Counted from the first letter of the stretch, positions 18,333-28,360 are shown. The stretch: 64,000 bases of DNA from Bordetella parapertussis (GCA_945865935.1 CAMBFI010000001.1:124001-188000), one strand, 5' to 3'. Notes: generated by a model not told the origin, from the letters alone. Made by a program: numbers and translations.

Positions 18333-19514
18333 GTGCTGCCTAATATATTCCAAGAAATAGAGCTAAAAAATGCTAAGGGCAGCGCTTCAAATACGCGACC
18401 ACCGGCGATTTTAGCCCTTGCTGACGGAACCGTCTTTCACGGTGTATCGATTGGGGCTGAAGGGCATAGCGTTGCTGAGGTGGTTTTTAACACCGCAATG
18501 ACGGGATACCAAGAAATCCTTACTGACCCAAGCTACAGTGGTCAGATCGTCACACTCACGTACCCACACATCGGCAATACCGGGATCAACCCCGAAGACG
18601 TTGAGTCAAGCAAAGTGCACGCGGCGGGGCTGATTGTGCGCAACTGCCCTCAGTTACTTTCCAATTTTAGGTCGACGCAATCTCTACCCGACTATTTGAA
18701 GTCGCAAGGAATTGTCGCGATTGCAGAGATTGACACCCGCAAGCTCACGCGAATCCTTCGAGAGGGCGGTGCGCAGGGTGGATGTATTTTGGTGGGCGCT
18801 GATGTCAAACGCTCGCTTGAACTTGCCGCGAAGTTTCCAGGTATGTCTGGGCAAGATCTGGCAAAAGTTGTCTCTTCGACAGTCTCGTCAACATGGACTG
18901 AAAGCACTTGGGCGCTCGGGCAGGGCTTTGGCAAGAATGACAGCAAAACCCCCCACGTTGTTGCCTACGATTTTGGCGTGAAGTCAAACATTCTGCGACT
19001 GTTGACGGAGCGTGGCTGCCGGATTACGGTGGTGCCAGCTCAAAGCACGGCCGATGATGTCTTGAAACTCAATCCCGACGGTGTGTTTTTGTCGAATGGC
19101 CCCGGAGACCCTGATCCCTGCGACTACGCTATCTCTGCGGCCAAAGTATTCCTCGAGCGCAAGCTGCCTTTATTCGGCATTTGTCTCGGCCACCAGATCA
19201 TGGGTTTAGCGCTCGGTGCAAAAACGGTCAAGATGAAAACAGGCCACCACGGCTCGAATCATCCCGTACAGGATGTCGCGACTGGTCGTGTGTTCATCAC
19301 CGCACAAAACCACGGTTTTGCAGTCGATGCCAAGACGCTTCCCAACAATGCGCGCGTCACGCATGTCTCTCTGTTTGATGGGACGTTACAGGGCTTTGAG
19401 CTGACCGATCGTCCAGCCTTTTGTTTCCAAGGTCACCCTGAAGCAAGCCCTGGTCCGCACGACATCGTTGTTCTGTTCGACAAATTCATGAGCCTGATGG
19501 CTAGTAAAAAATAA
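18333..19514 (+). CDS. carA: Carbamoyl-phosphate synthase small subunit
   Basis: Glutaminase subunit that supplies ammonia to CarB for arginine and pyrimidine synthesis. The N-terminal CPSase domain begins [15 protein letters not shown], and the class I amidotransferase domain carries FGICLGHQ with nucleophile C284 and a later [10 protein letters not shown] segment. No ATG is available near the N-terminus. GGAG at 18323-18326, six bases before the GTG at 18333, makes this GTG the best start, although the frame is open from a TTG at 18315. The protein is about 393 residues, normal for CarA. carB follows 9 bases downstream. Confidence 0.95.
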   Translation: MLPNIFQEIELKNAKGSASNTRPPAILALADGTVFHGVSIGAEGHSVAEVVFNTAMTGYQEILTDPSYSGQIVTLTYPHIGNTGINPEDVESSKVHAAGLIVRNCPQLLSNFRSTQSLPDYLKSQGIVAIAEIDTRKLTRILREGGAQGGCILVGADVKRSLELAAKFPGMSGQDLAKVVSSTVSSTWTESTWALGQGFGKNDSKTPHVVAYDFGVKSNILRLLTERGCRITVVPAQSTADDVLKLNPDGVFLSNGPGDPDPCDYAISAAKVFLERKLPLFGICLGHQIMGLALGAKTVKMKTGHHGSNHPVQDVATGRVFITAQNHGFAVDAKTLPNNARVTHVSLFDGTLQGFELTDRPAFCFQGHPEASPGPHDIVVLFDKFMSLMASKK

Positions 19515-19523
19515 AGAGTCACC

Positions 19524-22500
19524 ATGCCTAAACGTACCGACCTAAAAAGTATTCTCATCATTGGCGCGGGTCCGATCGTGATCGGCCAGGCTTGCGAGTT
19601 CGATTATTCAGGGGCTCAGGCTTGCAAAGCTCTGAAAGCAGAAGGGTATCGCACGATTCTCGTGAACAGTAATCCTGCCACGATCATGACGGACCCTGAA
19701 ACCGCCGATGCCACATACATCGAGCCCATCACCTGGCAAGTTGTAGAAAAAATTATCGAGAAAGAGCGTCCTGACGCGGTATTGCCAACGATGGGTGGTC
19801 AGACTGCCCTGAATTGCGCGCTTGATCTGGACAAGCATGGCGTGCTCAAAAAGTTTGGCGTCGAACTCATCGGTGCAAATGCGCACGCGATCGAAAAGGC
19901 TGAAGATCGCCAGAAGTTTAAAGTGGCGATGACGGCGATTGGTTTGGAGTCTGCGAAGTCCGGTGTTGCGCATAATCTGGAAGAAGCGTGGGAAGTACAG
20001 AAGCAAATCGCCATTGAAATCGGCACCTCTGGGTTCCCAGCGGTGATTCGTCCGAGCTTCACGCTTGGTGGCAGCGGTGGTGGTATTGCGTACAACGCAG
20101 AAGAATTCGAAACGATTTGTCGTCGTGGTCTTGAGGCATCGCCGACTAGCGAGCTCTTAATTGAAGAGTCGCTTCTTGGTTGGAAAGAGTTTGAAATGGA
20201 AGTTGTGCGCGACAGCGCAGACAACTGCATTATTGTTTGCTCGATCGAAAACCTTGATCCGATGGGTGTGCATACCGGCGACTCGATTACCGTCGCGCCT
20301 GCGCAGACACTGACCGATAAAGAGTATCAGATCATGCGAAACGCATCGATCGCAGTCTTGCGAGAAATTGGTGTGGACACCGGTGGCTCAAACGTACAGT
20401 TTGCGATTAATCCGCATACCGGCCGGATGATCGTCATTGAGATGAACCCGCGCGTGTCGCGCTCCTCCGCGCTGGCGTCTAAGGCAACGGGCTTTCCGAT
20501 CGCAAAGGTCGCCGCGCGTTTAGCCGTTGGCTACACGCTGGATGAACTCAAGAACGAAATTACGGGTGGTGCAACGCCGGCCTCCTTTGAGCCCACGATT
20601 GATTATGTGGTCACCAAGGTTCCACGTTTTGCTTTTGAGAAATTCCCGACAGCCGACGCGCGCCTCACAACCCAGATGAAATCGGTGGGTGAGGTGATGG
20701 CGATTGGACGGACCTTTCAGGAGTCCTTTCAAAAGGCGTTACGAGGCCTAGAAGTCGGTGTTGATGGTTTAAACCAAAAAACGACCGATCGCGAAAAAAT
20801 TCAAATCGAACTCGGCGAGCCAGGTCCAGAGCGTATTTGGTACGTGGGTGATGCGTTTGCACAAGGATTTTCTCTTGAGGAAGTGCATCAACTTACCCAT
20901 ATCGATCCCTGGTTCTTGTCGCAAATCAAAGAAATTGTAGATATTGAATTAGCCCTGGAACAACGCACACTCGCCGATGTCGATGCCGAGACCTTGTTGC
21001 AGCTCAAGCGCCGAGGCTTTTCCGACCGTCGTCTCGCATTTTTGCTTGATACGGTTGAGGCCGAAGTGCGTAAATTGCGTCATCAGTTCAATGTGCGCCC
21101 TGTGTATAAGCGTGTGGACACATGTGCCGCTGAATTTGCAACGAACACTGCGTACTTGTATTCAACCTACGAGCAAGAGTGTGAGGCTGCACCGACTGAT
21201 CGTAAAAAGATCATGGTGTTAGGTGGCGGCCCTAACCGCATTGGTCAAGGCATTGAATTTGATTATTGTTGCGTGCACGCAGCTTTGGCGCTCCGCGAAG
21301 ATGGTTACGAAACCATCATGGTGAACTGCAACCCAGAAACCGTATCGACCGACTACGACACCTCTGATCGCTTGTACTTCGAACCCCTGACGCTTGAAGA
21401 TGTTTTAGAGATTGTTCACAAAGAGAAACCGATCGGCATCATCGTGCAGTACGGTGGGCAGACTCCCTTGAAGTTGGCGCGTGCGCTTGAGGCCAATGGT
21501 GCGCCGATCATCGGCACGAGCCCGGAATCGATTGACGTGGCCGAAGACCGTGAGCGTTTCCAAAAGCTCCTCAATAAGCTTAATTTACGCCAACCGCCTA
21601 ATCGCACCGCTCGCACGGAGAGTGAGGCACTGGGCCACGCACAAGAGATCGGCTATCCGCTGGTTGTGCGCCCAAGCTATGTGCTTGGCGGACGTGCCAT
21701 GGAAATTGTCCATGAGCAGATCGACCTCGAACGTTACATGCGAGAGGCGGTTAAAGTGAGTAACGATTCGCCGGTGCTGTTAGATCGTTTCTTGAATAAC
21801 GCCATTGAAATAGACGTGGATTGTTTGTGCGATGGACAACAAGTGTTCATCGGAGGCGTGATGGAGCATATCGAGCAGGCTGGGGTTCACTCTGGTGATT
21901 CTGCTTGTTCGTTGCCACCGTTCTCGTTGTCTGCTGAAATGACGGCCGAGATCAAGCGTCAGACGGCCTTGATGGCGCGTGCGCTGAATGTTTCCGGTTT
22001 GATGAACGTTCAGTTTGCTGTGCAGAAAGGCGATGTCTATGTGCTTGAAGTCAATCCACGTGCTTCGCGCACAGTCCCCTTTGTCTCTAAAGCCACAGGC
22101 TTGCAGCTTGCCAAGATCGCTGCGCGTGTGATGGTGGGCCAGACGCTGGCCGAGCAGGGCGTGACGCAGGAAGTTGTGCCACATTACTTCTCAGTCAAGG
22201 AAGCCGTGTTCCCCTTCGTGAAGTTTCCAGGTGTCGACACCATTCTTGGCCCGGAGATGAAGTCCACGGGTGAGGTCATGGGGGTTGGTGTGACGTTTGG
22301 TGAGGCATTTGTGAAGTCGCAAATGGCGGCCAGCGTCAACTTACCTACGTCAGGAACGGTCTTTCTAAGCGTGAAGAATCAAGACAAGCCCAAGGCGGTT
22401 GACGTTGCGCGTGGCTTACACACGCTAGGCTTCAAGATTGTCGCGACGCGCGGCACTGCCGCCGCCATCAAGGAGGCGGGAATCCCAGTCGCTGTCGTCA

Positions 22501-22757
22501 ATAAGGTCGCCGAAGGGCGTCCACATATCGTCGATATGCTCAAGAATGGCGAGATTTCCCTCGTGATCAATACGGTAGAAGAGCGCCGTAACGCGATTAC
22601 AGATTCGCGCGCTATTCGTACGCAAGCGCTTGCAGCGCGTGTGACCTACTACACCACCATTGCCGGCGCTTGGGCAGCAGTCGAAGGAATGCAATATTTG
22701 CGTGAAGGGCTGGGCATCCAGGTTTATTCGTTACAAGACTTACACCGCTCGTTATGA
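19524..22757 (+). CDS. carB: Carbamoyl-phosphate synthase large subunit
   Basis: The 1077-residue subunit makes carbamoyl phosphate from bicarbonate, ammonia and two ATP. It has two homologous synthetase halves with ATP-grasp domains: [19 protein letters not shown] near the start and [18 protein letters not shown] in the second half. There is an oligomerisation region between them and a C-terminal MGS-like allosteric domain (from about 935). Its TGA overlaps the ATG of a CoA-transferase gene (ATGA). That is unusual, because carB is normally followed by greA or an unrelated promoter in related bacteria. Confidence 0.97.
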   Translation: MPKRTDLKSILIIGAGPIVIGQACEFDYSGAQACKALKAEGYRTILVNSNPATIMTDPETADATYIEPITWQVVEKIIEKERPDAVLPTMGGQTALNCALDLDKHGVLKKFGVELIGANAHAIEKAEDRQKFKVAMTAIGLESAKSGVAHNLEEAWEVQKQIAIEIGTSGFPAVIRPSFTLGGSGGGIAYNAEEFETICRRGLEASPTSELLIEESLLGWKEFEMEVVRDSADNCIIVCSIENLDPMGVHTGDSITVAPAQTLTDKEYQIMRNASIAVLREIGVDTGGSNVQFAINPHTGRMIVIEMNPRVSRSSALASKATGFPIAKVAARLAVGYTLDELKNEITGGATPASFEPTIDYVVTKVPRFAFEKFPTADARLTTQMKSVGEVMAIGRTFQESFQKALRGLEVGVDGLNQKTTDREKIQIELGEPGPERIWYVGDAFAQGFSLEEVHQLTHIDPWFLSQIKEIVDIELALEQRTLADVDAETLLQLKRRGFSDRRLAFLLDTVEAEVRKLRHQFNVRPVYKRVDTCAAEFATNTAYLYSTYEQECEAAPTDRKKIMVLGGGPNRIGQGIEFDYCCVHAALALREDGYETIMVNCNPETVSTDYDTSDRLYFEPLTLEDVLEIVHKEKPIGIIVQYGGQTPLKLARALEANGAPIIGTSPESIDVAEDRERFQKLLNKLNLRQPPNRTARTESEALGHAQEIGYPLVVRPSYVLGGRAMEIVHEQIDLERYMREAVKVSNDSPVLLDRFLNNAIEIDVDCLCDGQQVFIGGVMEHIEQAGVHSGDSACSLPPFSLSAEMTAEIKRQTALMARALNVSGLMNVQFAVQKGDVYVLEVNPRASRTVPFVSKATGLQLAKIAARVMVGQTLAEQGVTQEVVPHYFSVKEAVFPFVKFPGVDTILGPEMKSTGEVMGVGVTFGEAFVKSQMAASVNLPTSGTVFLSVKNQDKPKAVDVARGLHTLGFKIVATRGTAAAIKEAGIPVAVVNKVAEGRPHIVDMLKNGEISLVINTVEERRNAITDSRAIRTQALAARVTYYTTIAGAWAAVEGMQYLREGLGIQVYSLQDLHRSL

Positions 22758-23953
22758 TTGCAGATACAGACCTTCCTTATGCCGGCCTTCGGGTCTTGGA
22801 CATTTCACAAGGAATTGCCGGACCGTACTGTGCACATGTCTTGTGGCAGCAGGGCGCCCATGTTTTGAAGGTTGAGCCTCCCTCAGGGGACTGGATCCGC
22901 TTTGTGGGCGTCATGAAGGGTGATCACAACGCGTTGGCGATTCAATACAACGCGGGTAAGCAGGCGTTGGCGCTAGATGCTCGCACGGATGCAGGGAAAA
23001 AGATTCTGCGAGGCTTGGCGGCGCAGGTCGATGTCGTGGTGCAGAATTTTCGTCCAGGGGTAGCCGAACGCTTGGGCGTTGGCTACAACGCGTTGTCTCT
23101 CGAGAAGCCCGATCTCGTTTACGTTTCCATTAGCGGCTACGGGCCCGACGGTCCTTACGCGGATGCGCCGGCAACAGATTCCGTGATGCAAGCCGACAGC
23201 GGCTTGATGTTCTCAAATCAAGATGAATCCGGTACGCCACGGCGCGTGGGCTTGCTTGCCGCAGATGTGATGACGGGCTTGTATGCCTCGCAAGGGGCAG
23301 CGACTGCGCTGTATCAGCGGCTGGCACGAAAGCGCGGTACACACGTACAAGTCAGTCTGTTTGAGGCCTGTGCCTCGTTTCAAGGAATGTGTTTTCTTGA
23401 ACAGGCGATGGCTGGAAAAAGACCATTCGGTGCCGTGAGTGCACCGAATGGTGTTTTCGATACCTCAGATGGACAAATCTCTGTTGTCACGGTCAATACT
23501 GATCATTTTCATCGTATTTGTCACGCAATGAAGCGGCCAGAGTGGATCACCGATCCGCGCTATCTAGACAATGCCATACGGTTCGATCACCGTGCGCAGT
23601 TGCATGCCGATATGAATGAGCAGTTAAAGACGCATTCCACGAGCCACTGGACCACGTTGTTTCAGAAGCACGATGTATTGCACGCGGCGGTGCGTGACTA
23701 CAACGGCGTCATGAATCATCCGCAAGCCTTGCATCTAAAAATGTTTCAAGAACTCGAGCAAGAGGGCGTTGGGTCGCTCCCTTACATGGGTTTGCCGTCG
23801 CACCCCTATCATCGCAAGGCGCAAAGTTCCCCGCGGATCGGTGAGCATTCGATCGAGGTACTCAAAGCGTACGGACTCAAGCAAGCCGAGATTGATCAGC
23901 TGATTTCAACAGGTGTGGTCAAACAAGCTGGCGCGCTCGCCAACAAAGCCTAA
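22754..23953 (+). CDS. CaiB/BaiF-family (class III) CoA-transferase
   Basis: The 399-residue protein has the formyl-CoA-transferase fold: [16 protein letters not shown] near the N-terminus, [15 protein letters not shown] (about 95-109), [11 protein letters not shown] (125-135) and D142 in ATDSVMQA as the likely catalytic aspartate. Such enzymes move CoA between carboxylic acids; the substrate cannot be told. The ATG overlaps the carB stop, so it appears translationally coupled to carB. An SDR gene follows after 3 bases. The pair looks like a small acid- or alcohol-metabolising module that became appended to the carAB transcript. Confidence 0.88.
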   Translation: MIADTDLPYAGLRVLDISQGIAGPYCAHVLWQQGAHVLKVEPPSGDWIRFVGVMKGDHNALAIQYNAGKQALALDARTDAGKKILRGLAAQVDVVVQNFRPGVAERLGVGYNALSLEKPDLVYVSISGYGPDGPYADAPATDSVMQADSGLMFSNQDESGTPRRVGLLAADVMTGLYASQGAATALYQRLARKRGTHVQVSLFEACASFQGMCFLEQAMAGKRPFGAVSAPNGVFDTSDGQISVVTVNTDHFHRICHAMKRPEWITDPRYLDNAIRFDHRAQLHADMNEQLKTHSTSHWTTLFQKHDVLHAAVRDYNGVMNHPQALHLKMFQELEQEGVGSLPYMGLPSHPYHRKAQSSPRIGEHSIEVLKAYGLKQAEIDQLISTGVVKQAGALANKA

Positions 23954-23956
23954 GGG

Positions 23957-24736
23957 ATGCCAGTCTTCATTACGGGCGCAAGCAGTGGATTAGGTGCTGC
24001 GCTTGCGCGTCATTACGCCACGCAGGGGCAGACCCTTGGCTTGTTAGCGCGACGTGGGGATCGTCTGCAAAGTTTGCTGGAGTCGCTTCCCGGGCAGCAT
24101 CAGATGTATGTTGTCGATGTGTGTGATCGCGAGGCCTTGCACGCTGCGGCACGTGACTTCCAGAGTCGTGTTGGCTTTGTCGATACCGTGATCGCTTGTG
24201 CAGGTATTAGTGCAGGAACACTGACCGAATGCGAGGATGATTTTTCTGTTTTCAACGCCATCATGCAAACCAACGTGAGTGCCACCGTTTCCAGCTTTGA
24301 GCCTTTTGTGACGGACATGAAAGCGAAGCGAACGGGGACGTTGGTTGGGATTGCCAGCGTAGCCGGCGTGCGAGGATTGCCTGGTGCGGGGGCATACAGT
24401 GCCTCCAAAGCGGCCGTCACGACGTACTGTGAGAGCCTCAGGCTTGAGCTCAAGCCGCATGGCGTACACGTGGTGACGATTGCGCCGGGCTACATCAAAA
24501 CAGAGATGACTGCACATAATCCTTATGCTATGCCATTCTTGATGGAGGCCGATGCCTTCGCAGTGCGCGCAGTCAAGGCGATCGAATCTGCCCGCTCGTA
24601 CATTGTGATTCCCTGGCAAATGGGCGTGGTAGGCAAACTGATGCGCCTGCTACCTAATTGGTTATACGACCGCTTAGCGGTGAATGCGCCGCGCAAACCA
24701 CGACGTTCGGCTGTGCCGATAGACGCTGACAAGTAA
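23957..24736 (+). CDS. Short-chain dehydrogenase/reductase
   Basis: Classical SDR of 259 residues. It has the nucleotide-binding TGASSGLG (6-13), the DVCD acidic turn (54-57), a CAGIS segment (81-85), and the catalytic S134, Y147 and K151 in the YSASK motif. The C-terminal extension is rich in Arg and Pro (NAPRKPRRSA) and follows a hydrophobic stretch (about 218-236), so membrane association is possible. The substrate is unknown. It begins 3 bases after the CoA-transferase stop and is convergent with the histidine phosphatase gene. Confidence 0.87.
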   Translation: MPVFITGASSGLGAALARHYATQGQTLGLLARRGDRLQSLLESLPGQHQMYVVDVCDREALHAAARDFQSRVGFVDTVIACAGISAGTLTECEDDFSVFNAIMQTNVSATVSSFEPFVTDMKAKRTGTLVGIASVAGVRGLPGAGAYSASKAAVTTYCESLRLELKPHGVHVVTIAPGYIKTEMTAHNPYAMPFLMEADAFAVRAVKAIESARSYIVIPWQMGVVGKLMRLLPNWLYDRLAVNAPRKPRRSAVPIDADK

Positions 24737-24774
24737 ACGGTCTACGTCAAACAAGCGGGCGCACCGAGCTTAGT

Positions 24775-25422
24775 CTAGGGTGTGACGTCGTTTTGCGTGC
24801 CGTTTGCCAAATGATCGACATCGCCCCAGCGAATGACGCTCCATCCTTTGGGTGAAACGCTTAATCGGTTCAGGCTCGCGTTCAATAGAGGCGCTTGCCG
24901 CGGTGCTTGCAGGCTGACTTGATTAGCATGTCGCCAAACAATATCCATGGCGCCCCCATGGCTGACCACCATCACGCGTTCGCCGACGTGACGCGCTGCG
25001 ATTTCATTGATTGCTTCAACAACGCGGGCATAAAAGAAACCCAGTGACTCGCCACCAGGGAGTTCGGCATTCGGATCGCGCGCACGCCAAATCGCTGCAG
25101 CTTCGGGAGCATGCGCATCCATCTCGTCGTACACCAGTCCTTGCAATACGCCAAAATGACGTTCTCTGACCCCTTTGTGAATATTTAGGGGGAGACCGAC
25201 CTCGTCTGCCACAGTTTGCGCGGTGGCATGTGCCCGTTTGAGGTCGCTTGTGTAGACGGCATCGAGCCGCTGCCCAGCTTGCGTGAGGTTCTTGATGTGG
25301 CGTCCGAGCGCGCGGGCTTGTTCAACGCCCGTCTCGTTCAGGCCAATGTCTTCCCAGCCTTGCACGCGCCGCTCTGCGTTCCAAGGAGTTTCACCATGTC
25401 GTACTAGCCAGATTTCTGTCAT
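24775..25422 (-). CDS. Histidine phosphatase family protein (phosphoglycerate-mutase-like)
   Basis: The 215-residue protein begins TEIWLVRHGETPWN, with the RHG catalytic motif at 8-10. It has the second active-site histidine in VMVVSHGGAMD (about 150-160) and a Glu in RERHFGVLQG. This is the branch that includes GpmB/CobC-like phosphatases; a true dPGM is less likely given length and loop pattern. Substrate unknown. It is convergent with the SDR gene and stands 29 bases downstream of the tetR stop. Confidence 0.88.
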   Translation of the reverse strand: MTEIWLVRHGETPWNAERRVQGWEDIGLNETGVEQARALGRHIKNLTQAGQRLDAVYTSDLKRAHATAQTVADEVGLPLNIHKGVRERHFGVLQGLVYDEMDAHAPEAAAIWRARDPNAELPGGESLGFFYARVVEAINEIAARHVGERVMVVSHGGAMDIVWRHANQVSLQAPRQAPLLNASLNRLSVSPKGWSVIRWGDVDHLANGTQNDVTP

Positions 25423-25451
25423 GCCAATGCTCTTTAAATAAAGCAGGGAGT

Positions 25452-26129
25452 TTACAGCGAGGCGGGAGTCAATACCGTACGCAGCACCGCTTCAATCACG
25501 AAGGTTTCCCATTGCTCAAAGATTTCGGGTGTTTCAAGATTTTCACCTAAAAAAGCCGAGAGCGTGAACCGATTGGATTGATAGAAGTAGCCCAAGGCGA
25601 CAATCATCATGTACAGATCACGGGACGCGATGGTTGAACGAAAGATCCCTTGCGCGACACCTCGGCGCAGCACATCATCCACCACACTGATTGCAGGGGA
25701 AGAAAACTCTTGCGCCCGACTAGAACGTGCGATGTGCTTGCCACGGTGTAGGTTTTCACTGTTTAGCAGCGTGACAAACTCTGGGTGCTTCTTGTAGTAA
25801 TGCAGGACAAATCGCACCACTTGCTCAAGCGCAAGCTTTGGTTGATCGAGATCGAGTTTGAGTGCCGCCTCAGCGACGTTGAAGCGGCGATAAATTTCTT
25901 CAAGCGCTGCGACAAACAAACTTTCTTTATTACCAAAGTAGTAATAGATCATCCGGTCGTGCGAGTTAGCCGCCCGAGAGATCTGGTCGATGCTGCCGCC
26001 GTCGAAGCCGTGCTTGGCAAATACTTTGATGGCAGCCATTAATAGGCTGTCGCGGGTTGTTTCCGCAGATTTTTCGCGCACCCCAATTTTTCGTTGAGGT
26101 AGGGCGTTCGAGATAGCCTTGGCGGTCAT
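25452..26129 (-). CDS. TetR-family transcriptional regulator
   Basis: The 225-residue regulator has an N-terminal helix-turn-helix (about 20-70) including TTRDSLLMAAIKVFAKHGF and SHDRMIYYYFGNKESLF. The C-terminal ligand domain resembles the YcdC/RutR-type TetR group. It follows fpr by 11 bases on the same strand, so fpr-tetR is probably one transcript. The direct and inverted repeats at 27003-27044, in the fpr upstream region, are the obvious candidate operator. That would make the regulator autoregulatory and a controller of fpr. The ligand is not predictable. Confidence 0.88.
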   Translation of the reverse strand: MTAKAISNALPQRKIGVREKSAETTRDSLLMAAIKVFAKHGFDGGSIDQISRAANSHDRMIYYYFGNKESLFVAALEEIYRRFNVAEAALKLDLDQPKLALEQVVRFVLHYYKKHPEFVTLLNSENLHRGKHIARSSRAQEFSSPAISVVDDVLRRGVAQGIFRSTIASRDLYMMIVALGYFYQSNRFTLSAFLGENLETPEIFEQWETFVIEAVLRTVLTPASL

Positions 26130-26140
26130 CGGTGTATTAA

Positions 26141-26914
26141 TTATTGTTCGGCAAACGCACGCTCAATGACGAAGTCCCCAGGCTTGGAGGTATTGCCTTC
26201 GTTAAATCCGCGCGCTTCAAGCATCGTTTTAAGATCACGCAACATACCGGGGCTGCCGCAAATCATGATGCGGTCTTGTTCGCGGTCTAGCGTCGGGACG
26301 CCCAAATCCGAGAAAAGTTTTCCGTTTTCAATCAACGTGGTGATCCGTCCCGTATTTTTGTACGCCTCACGCGTAACGGTTGGGTAGTACTTCAATTGCT
26401 TGGACACCATTTCACCCAGCAACTCGTGCTCAGGCAGCGTTTGCGTGAGGTAGTCGTGGTAGGCGAGCTCGGCCACCTCTCGCACACCATGTACCAAGAT
26501 CACCTCTTCAAATTTCTCGTAGGTATCGGGGTCGCGGATCACGCTTAGAAAGGGGGCAAGCCCGGTGCCAGAGGAAAACATATAAAGGCGTTTGGCAGGC
26601 AATAAATAGTCGATGAGCAGCGTGCCTGTGGGCTTGCGTCCAACGACGATTGAGTCCCCGACCTTGATGTGTTGAAGGCGCGAGGTCAGTGGACCATCTT
26701 CGACTTTAATGCTTAAAAATTCAAGGTGCTCTTCGTAGTTGGGGCTGACGATACTGTAGGCGCGTAGCAGGGGCTTTTCGTTGACGCGTAAGCCGATCAT
26801 CGTGAAATGGCCATTGCTAAATCGCAAGGACGGGTCGCGCGTTGTGGTGAAGCTAAACAGTCGGTCCGTCCAGTGATGGACGGATAAAACACGCTCTTCG
26901 TTAAAGGCACTCAT
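26141..26914 (-). CDS. fpr: Ferredoxin/flavodoxin-NADP+ reductase
   Basis: FAD-dependent oxidoreductase exchanging electrons between NADPH and ferredoxin or flavodoxin. Motifs are the FAD-binding RAYSIVSPNYEEHLEF, the GPLTSRLQH segment, SSGTGLAPFLSV and ICGSPGML for NADP, and the C-terminal FVIERAFAEQ typical of the bacterial subclass. The frame is open to 26959, but the family N-terminus (MSAFNEERVLSVHHW) starts at the ATG at 26914, giving 257 residues. It is followed by tetR. An operator-like repeat array lies 90-130 bases upstream. Fpr enzymes often respond to oxidative stress; control by a TetR regulator here is an inference. Confidence 0.93.
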   Translation of the reverse strand: MSAFNEERVLSVHHWTDRLFSFTTTRDPSLRFSNGHFTMIGLRVNEKPLLRAYSIVSPNYEEHLEFLSIKVEDGPLTSRLQHIKVGDSIVVGRKPTGTLLIDYLLPAKRLYMFSSGTGLAPFLSVIRDPDTYEKFEEVILVHGVREVAELAYHDYLTQTLPEHELLGEMVSKQLKYYPTVTREAYKNTGRITTLIENGKLFSDLGVPTLDREQDRIMICGSPGMLRDLKTMLEARGFNEGNTSKPGDFVIERAFAEQ

Positions 26915-27002
26915 GGCAGACTCGTCGTTAGGGTAAGAAAAAAAGCTTGTCGCTGACATCGCGCCTGCGGGAGAAAGCCCTGCACGATGGTTGATTATTC
27001 AT

Positions 27003-27044
27003 AATGTAGCATTCACAACATTAAATTTTAGTGTTCACTACATT
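27003..27044. promoter_or_regulatory. Putative operator for the fpr-tetR unit
   Basis: TTCACAACATT (27012-27022) and TTCACTACATT (27034-27044) are direct repeats exactly 22 bases apart, about two helical turns. The outer ends form the inverted repeat AATGTAG (27003-27009) and CTACATT (27038-27044). A minus-strand TATAAA (27046-27051) lies just upstream of the array in the fpr direction, so a bound repressor would sit at the fpr transcription start. The neighbouring TetR protein is the likely binder, by position only. Confidence 0.5.
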
Positions 27045-27069
27045 TTTTATAGAAAAACGTTTGATTTGA

Positions 27070-27101
27070 GCGACAGAGTGCGCAACAAAGTGCTTTGTCG
27101 C
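27070..27101 (+). other. Hairpin in the greA leader
   Basis: GCGACAGAGTGC and GTGCTTTGTCGC can pair over 12 bases, with three G-U wobbles in RNA, around the loop GCAACAAA. Its function is unknown; it lies 145 bases before the greA start. Confidence 0.4.
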
Positions 27102-27199
27102 CTGCAATGCTGGACATTTTCCACCTCGGTGTTGATACTAAAGTGCAGTTGGCACTTGCATTTGCACTAAATTTTCCTCACAATAGGGTCTTGTTGATT

Positions 27200-27235
27200 G
27201 CCCCGGTTTCGACTCGATCCGGGGTTTTGCTTTTT
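27200..27235 (+). terminator. Terminator-like hairpin in the greA leader
   Basis: CCCCGG (27201-27206) and CCGGGG (27219-27224) form a GC-rich stem with a 12-base loop. It is followed by TTTTGCTTTTT, the shape of an intrinsic terminator. It ends directly at the GGGA that serves as the greA ribosome-binding site, 11 bases before the ATG. It could end readthrough from upstream or terminate most greA leader transcripts early, as the leader terminator does at E. coli greA (GraL). No gene reads toward it from the immediate upstream side, which favours the leader interpretation. Confidence 0.6.
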
Positions 27236-27246
27236 GGGAAAACACC

Positions 27247-27723
27247 ATGGCCACTATTCCTCTTACTGTGCGCGGGGCCGAGCGCTTGCAAGCCGAACTG
27301 CACCGTCTCAAGCACGTTGAACGTCCCGCCGTGATCAACGCGATCGCTGAAGCACGCGCGCAGGGCGACTTGTCTGAAAACGCCGAATACGATGCCGCGC
27401 GCGAGCGTCAAGGTTTTATCGAGTTCCGTATCGGTGAGCTCGATGGCACGTTATCGAACGCGCAGTTAATTGATCCGGCATCGATTGATGCCGATGGCCG
27501 TGTCGTGTTTGGTGCGACAGTCGAGATCGAAGACCTCGAGTCCGGCGACAAAGTCACTTATCAGATCGTTGGGGATATCGAAGCCGACATCCGAGCGAAC
27601 TTAATATCAGTGTCCAGCCCCGTTGCGCGCGCCTTGATCGGCAAGTATGAAGGCGATGTGGTGACCGTGAGGGCCCCTTCTGGTGAGCGCGAGTACGAGA
27701 TCCTAAGCATCAAGTACATCTAA
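27247..27723 (+). CDS. greA: Transcription elongation factor GreA
   Basis: Rescues backtracked RNA polymerase by stimulating transcript cleavage. The 158-residue length is standard. The N-terminal coiled coil contains the tip motif GDLSENAEYDAARERQ, with the acidic residues that act in the polymerase secondary channel. The C-terminal FKBP-like domain ends with EREYEILSIKYI. The ATG at 27247 has GGGA eight bases upstream, directly after the T-run of a terminator-like hairpin. That arrangement suggests leader-based control. In many relatives greA follows carB; here five genes lie between them. Confidence 0.96.
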   Translation: MATIPLTVRGAERLQAELHRLKHVERPAVINAIAEARAQGDLSENAEYDAARERQGFIEFRIGELDGTLSNAQLIDPASIDADGRVVFGATVEIEDLESGDKVTYQIVGDIEADIRANLISVSSPVARALIGKYEGDVVTVRAPSGEREYEILSIKYI

Positions 27724-27751
27724 GTACCGGATTTGACGCGAGCTGGTTAGA

Positions 27752-28360
27752 TTAGCGCTTGACGGGCGCACGCTTGCGCGCGCTTGCTGTCGCAGCTAAG
27801 GTGCCACGCCGGGCACCGGCCCGCAAGGACAGGGCGCTGCGACGAGGAATCCCGTGTGCTGTATCCTTGCTAGTGTTGGCACGTGTACTGGGTCGGGTGA
27901 GTCGATCGCCGGCAAATACTTTTGGGCGTTCAGTGTCAAGCTCTTGATCCCGTTCCGCGCGGCTGCGGCGTTTTGGTTTTTCAAGTTTTTTGCCATGGGC
28001 AGCCAGCTTTTTGGGGGTATGTGGCTCAGACGGTTTGCGGATCGCCGGACTGCGAGGCTCGGCCGGTGGTTTGAGGTAAGTGCTCTGTTCGCCAGATCTG
28101 AACAGGATCAACATCTTGCCTAAGTGATGCACCGGTGCGCACGATAGCGCTTCGCAGATCGCGGCGAGCATTGTGTCACGATCTGCGCGTTCGGCCGTTC
28201 CGGCTCGTACTTTGATCAATTCGTGCACGGCGAGGGCGCGATCGATTTCTTTTAATACGGCCTCAGTTAAACCGTTGTCACCAATTAGGACAACGGGCTT
28301 GAGAGGGTGGGCGGCGGCGCGCAGCGCACTGCGTTCGCGAGGGGTGAGTTCCATAGTCAT
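27752..28360 (-). CDS. yhbY: YhbY-family RNA-binding protein with long basic tail
   Basis: The first 97 or so residues are a CRM domain, as in Yhb[28 protein letters not shown], and KVRAG in the GxxG-type region. The domain binds pre-50S ribosomal RNA in relatives. Residues from about 100 to 202 form a Lys/Arg/Pro/Ser/Thr-rich tail of low complexity that roughly doubles the usual 97-residue length. It is divergent from rlmE, whose ATG lies 18 bases away. Both genes are ribosome-linked. The start could be 28360 or the ATG two codons later. Confidence 0.88.
   Translation of the reverse strand: MTMELTPRERSALRAAAHPLKPVVLIGDNGLTEAVLKEIDRALAVHELIKVRAGTAERADRDTMLAAICEALSCAPVHHLGKMLILFRSGEQSTYLKPPAEPRSPAIRKPSEPHTPKKLAAHGKKLEKPKRRSRAERDQELDTERPKVFAGDRLTRPSTRANTSKDTAHGIPRRSALSLRAGARRGTLAATASARKRAPVKR

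Larger units (their letters stand above)
26915..27246. other. 332-base divergent control region between fpr and greA
   Basis: No gene is supported here. The fpr-proximal half contains an AT-rich block with direct and inverted repeats (27003-27044) and a TATAAA on the minus strand at 27046-27051. The greA-proximal half contains an imperfect 12-bp hairpin (27070-27101), two mutually exclusive short stems (27141-27168) and a terminator-like hairpin with T-run (27200-27235) immediately before the greA ribosome-binding site. Confidence 0.7.

Noticed and set aside
24044-24619. 191-codon minus-strand frame opposite the SDR gene
   Set aside because: The plus-strand SDR has all catalytic motifs; the antisense frame has none.
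27095-27334. 79-codon plus-strand frame across the greA leader
   Set aside because: Overlaps greA in another frame and runs through the terminator-like hairpin; no protein features.
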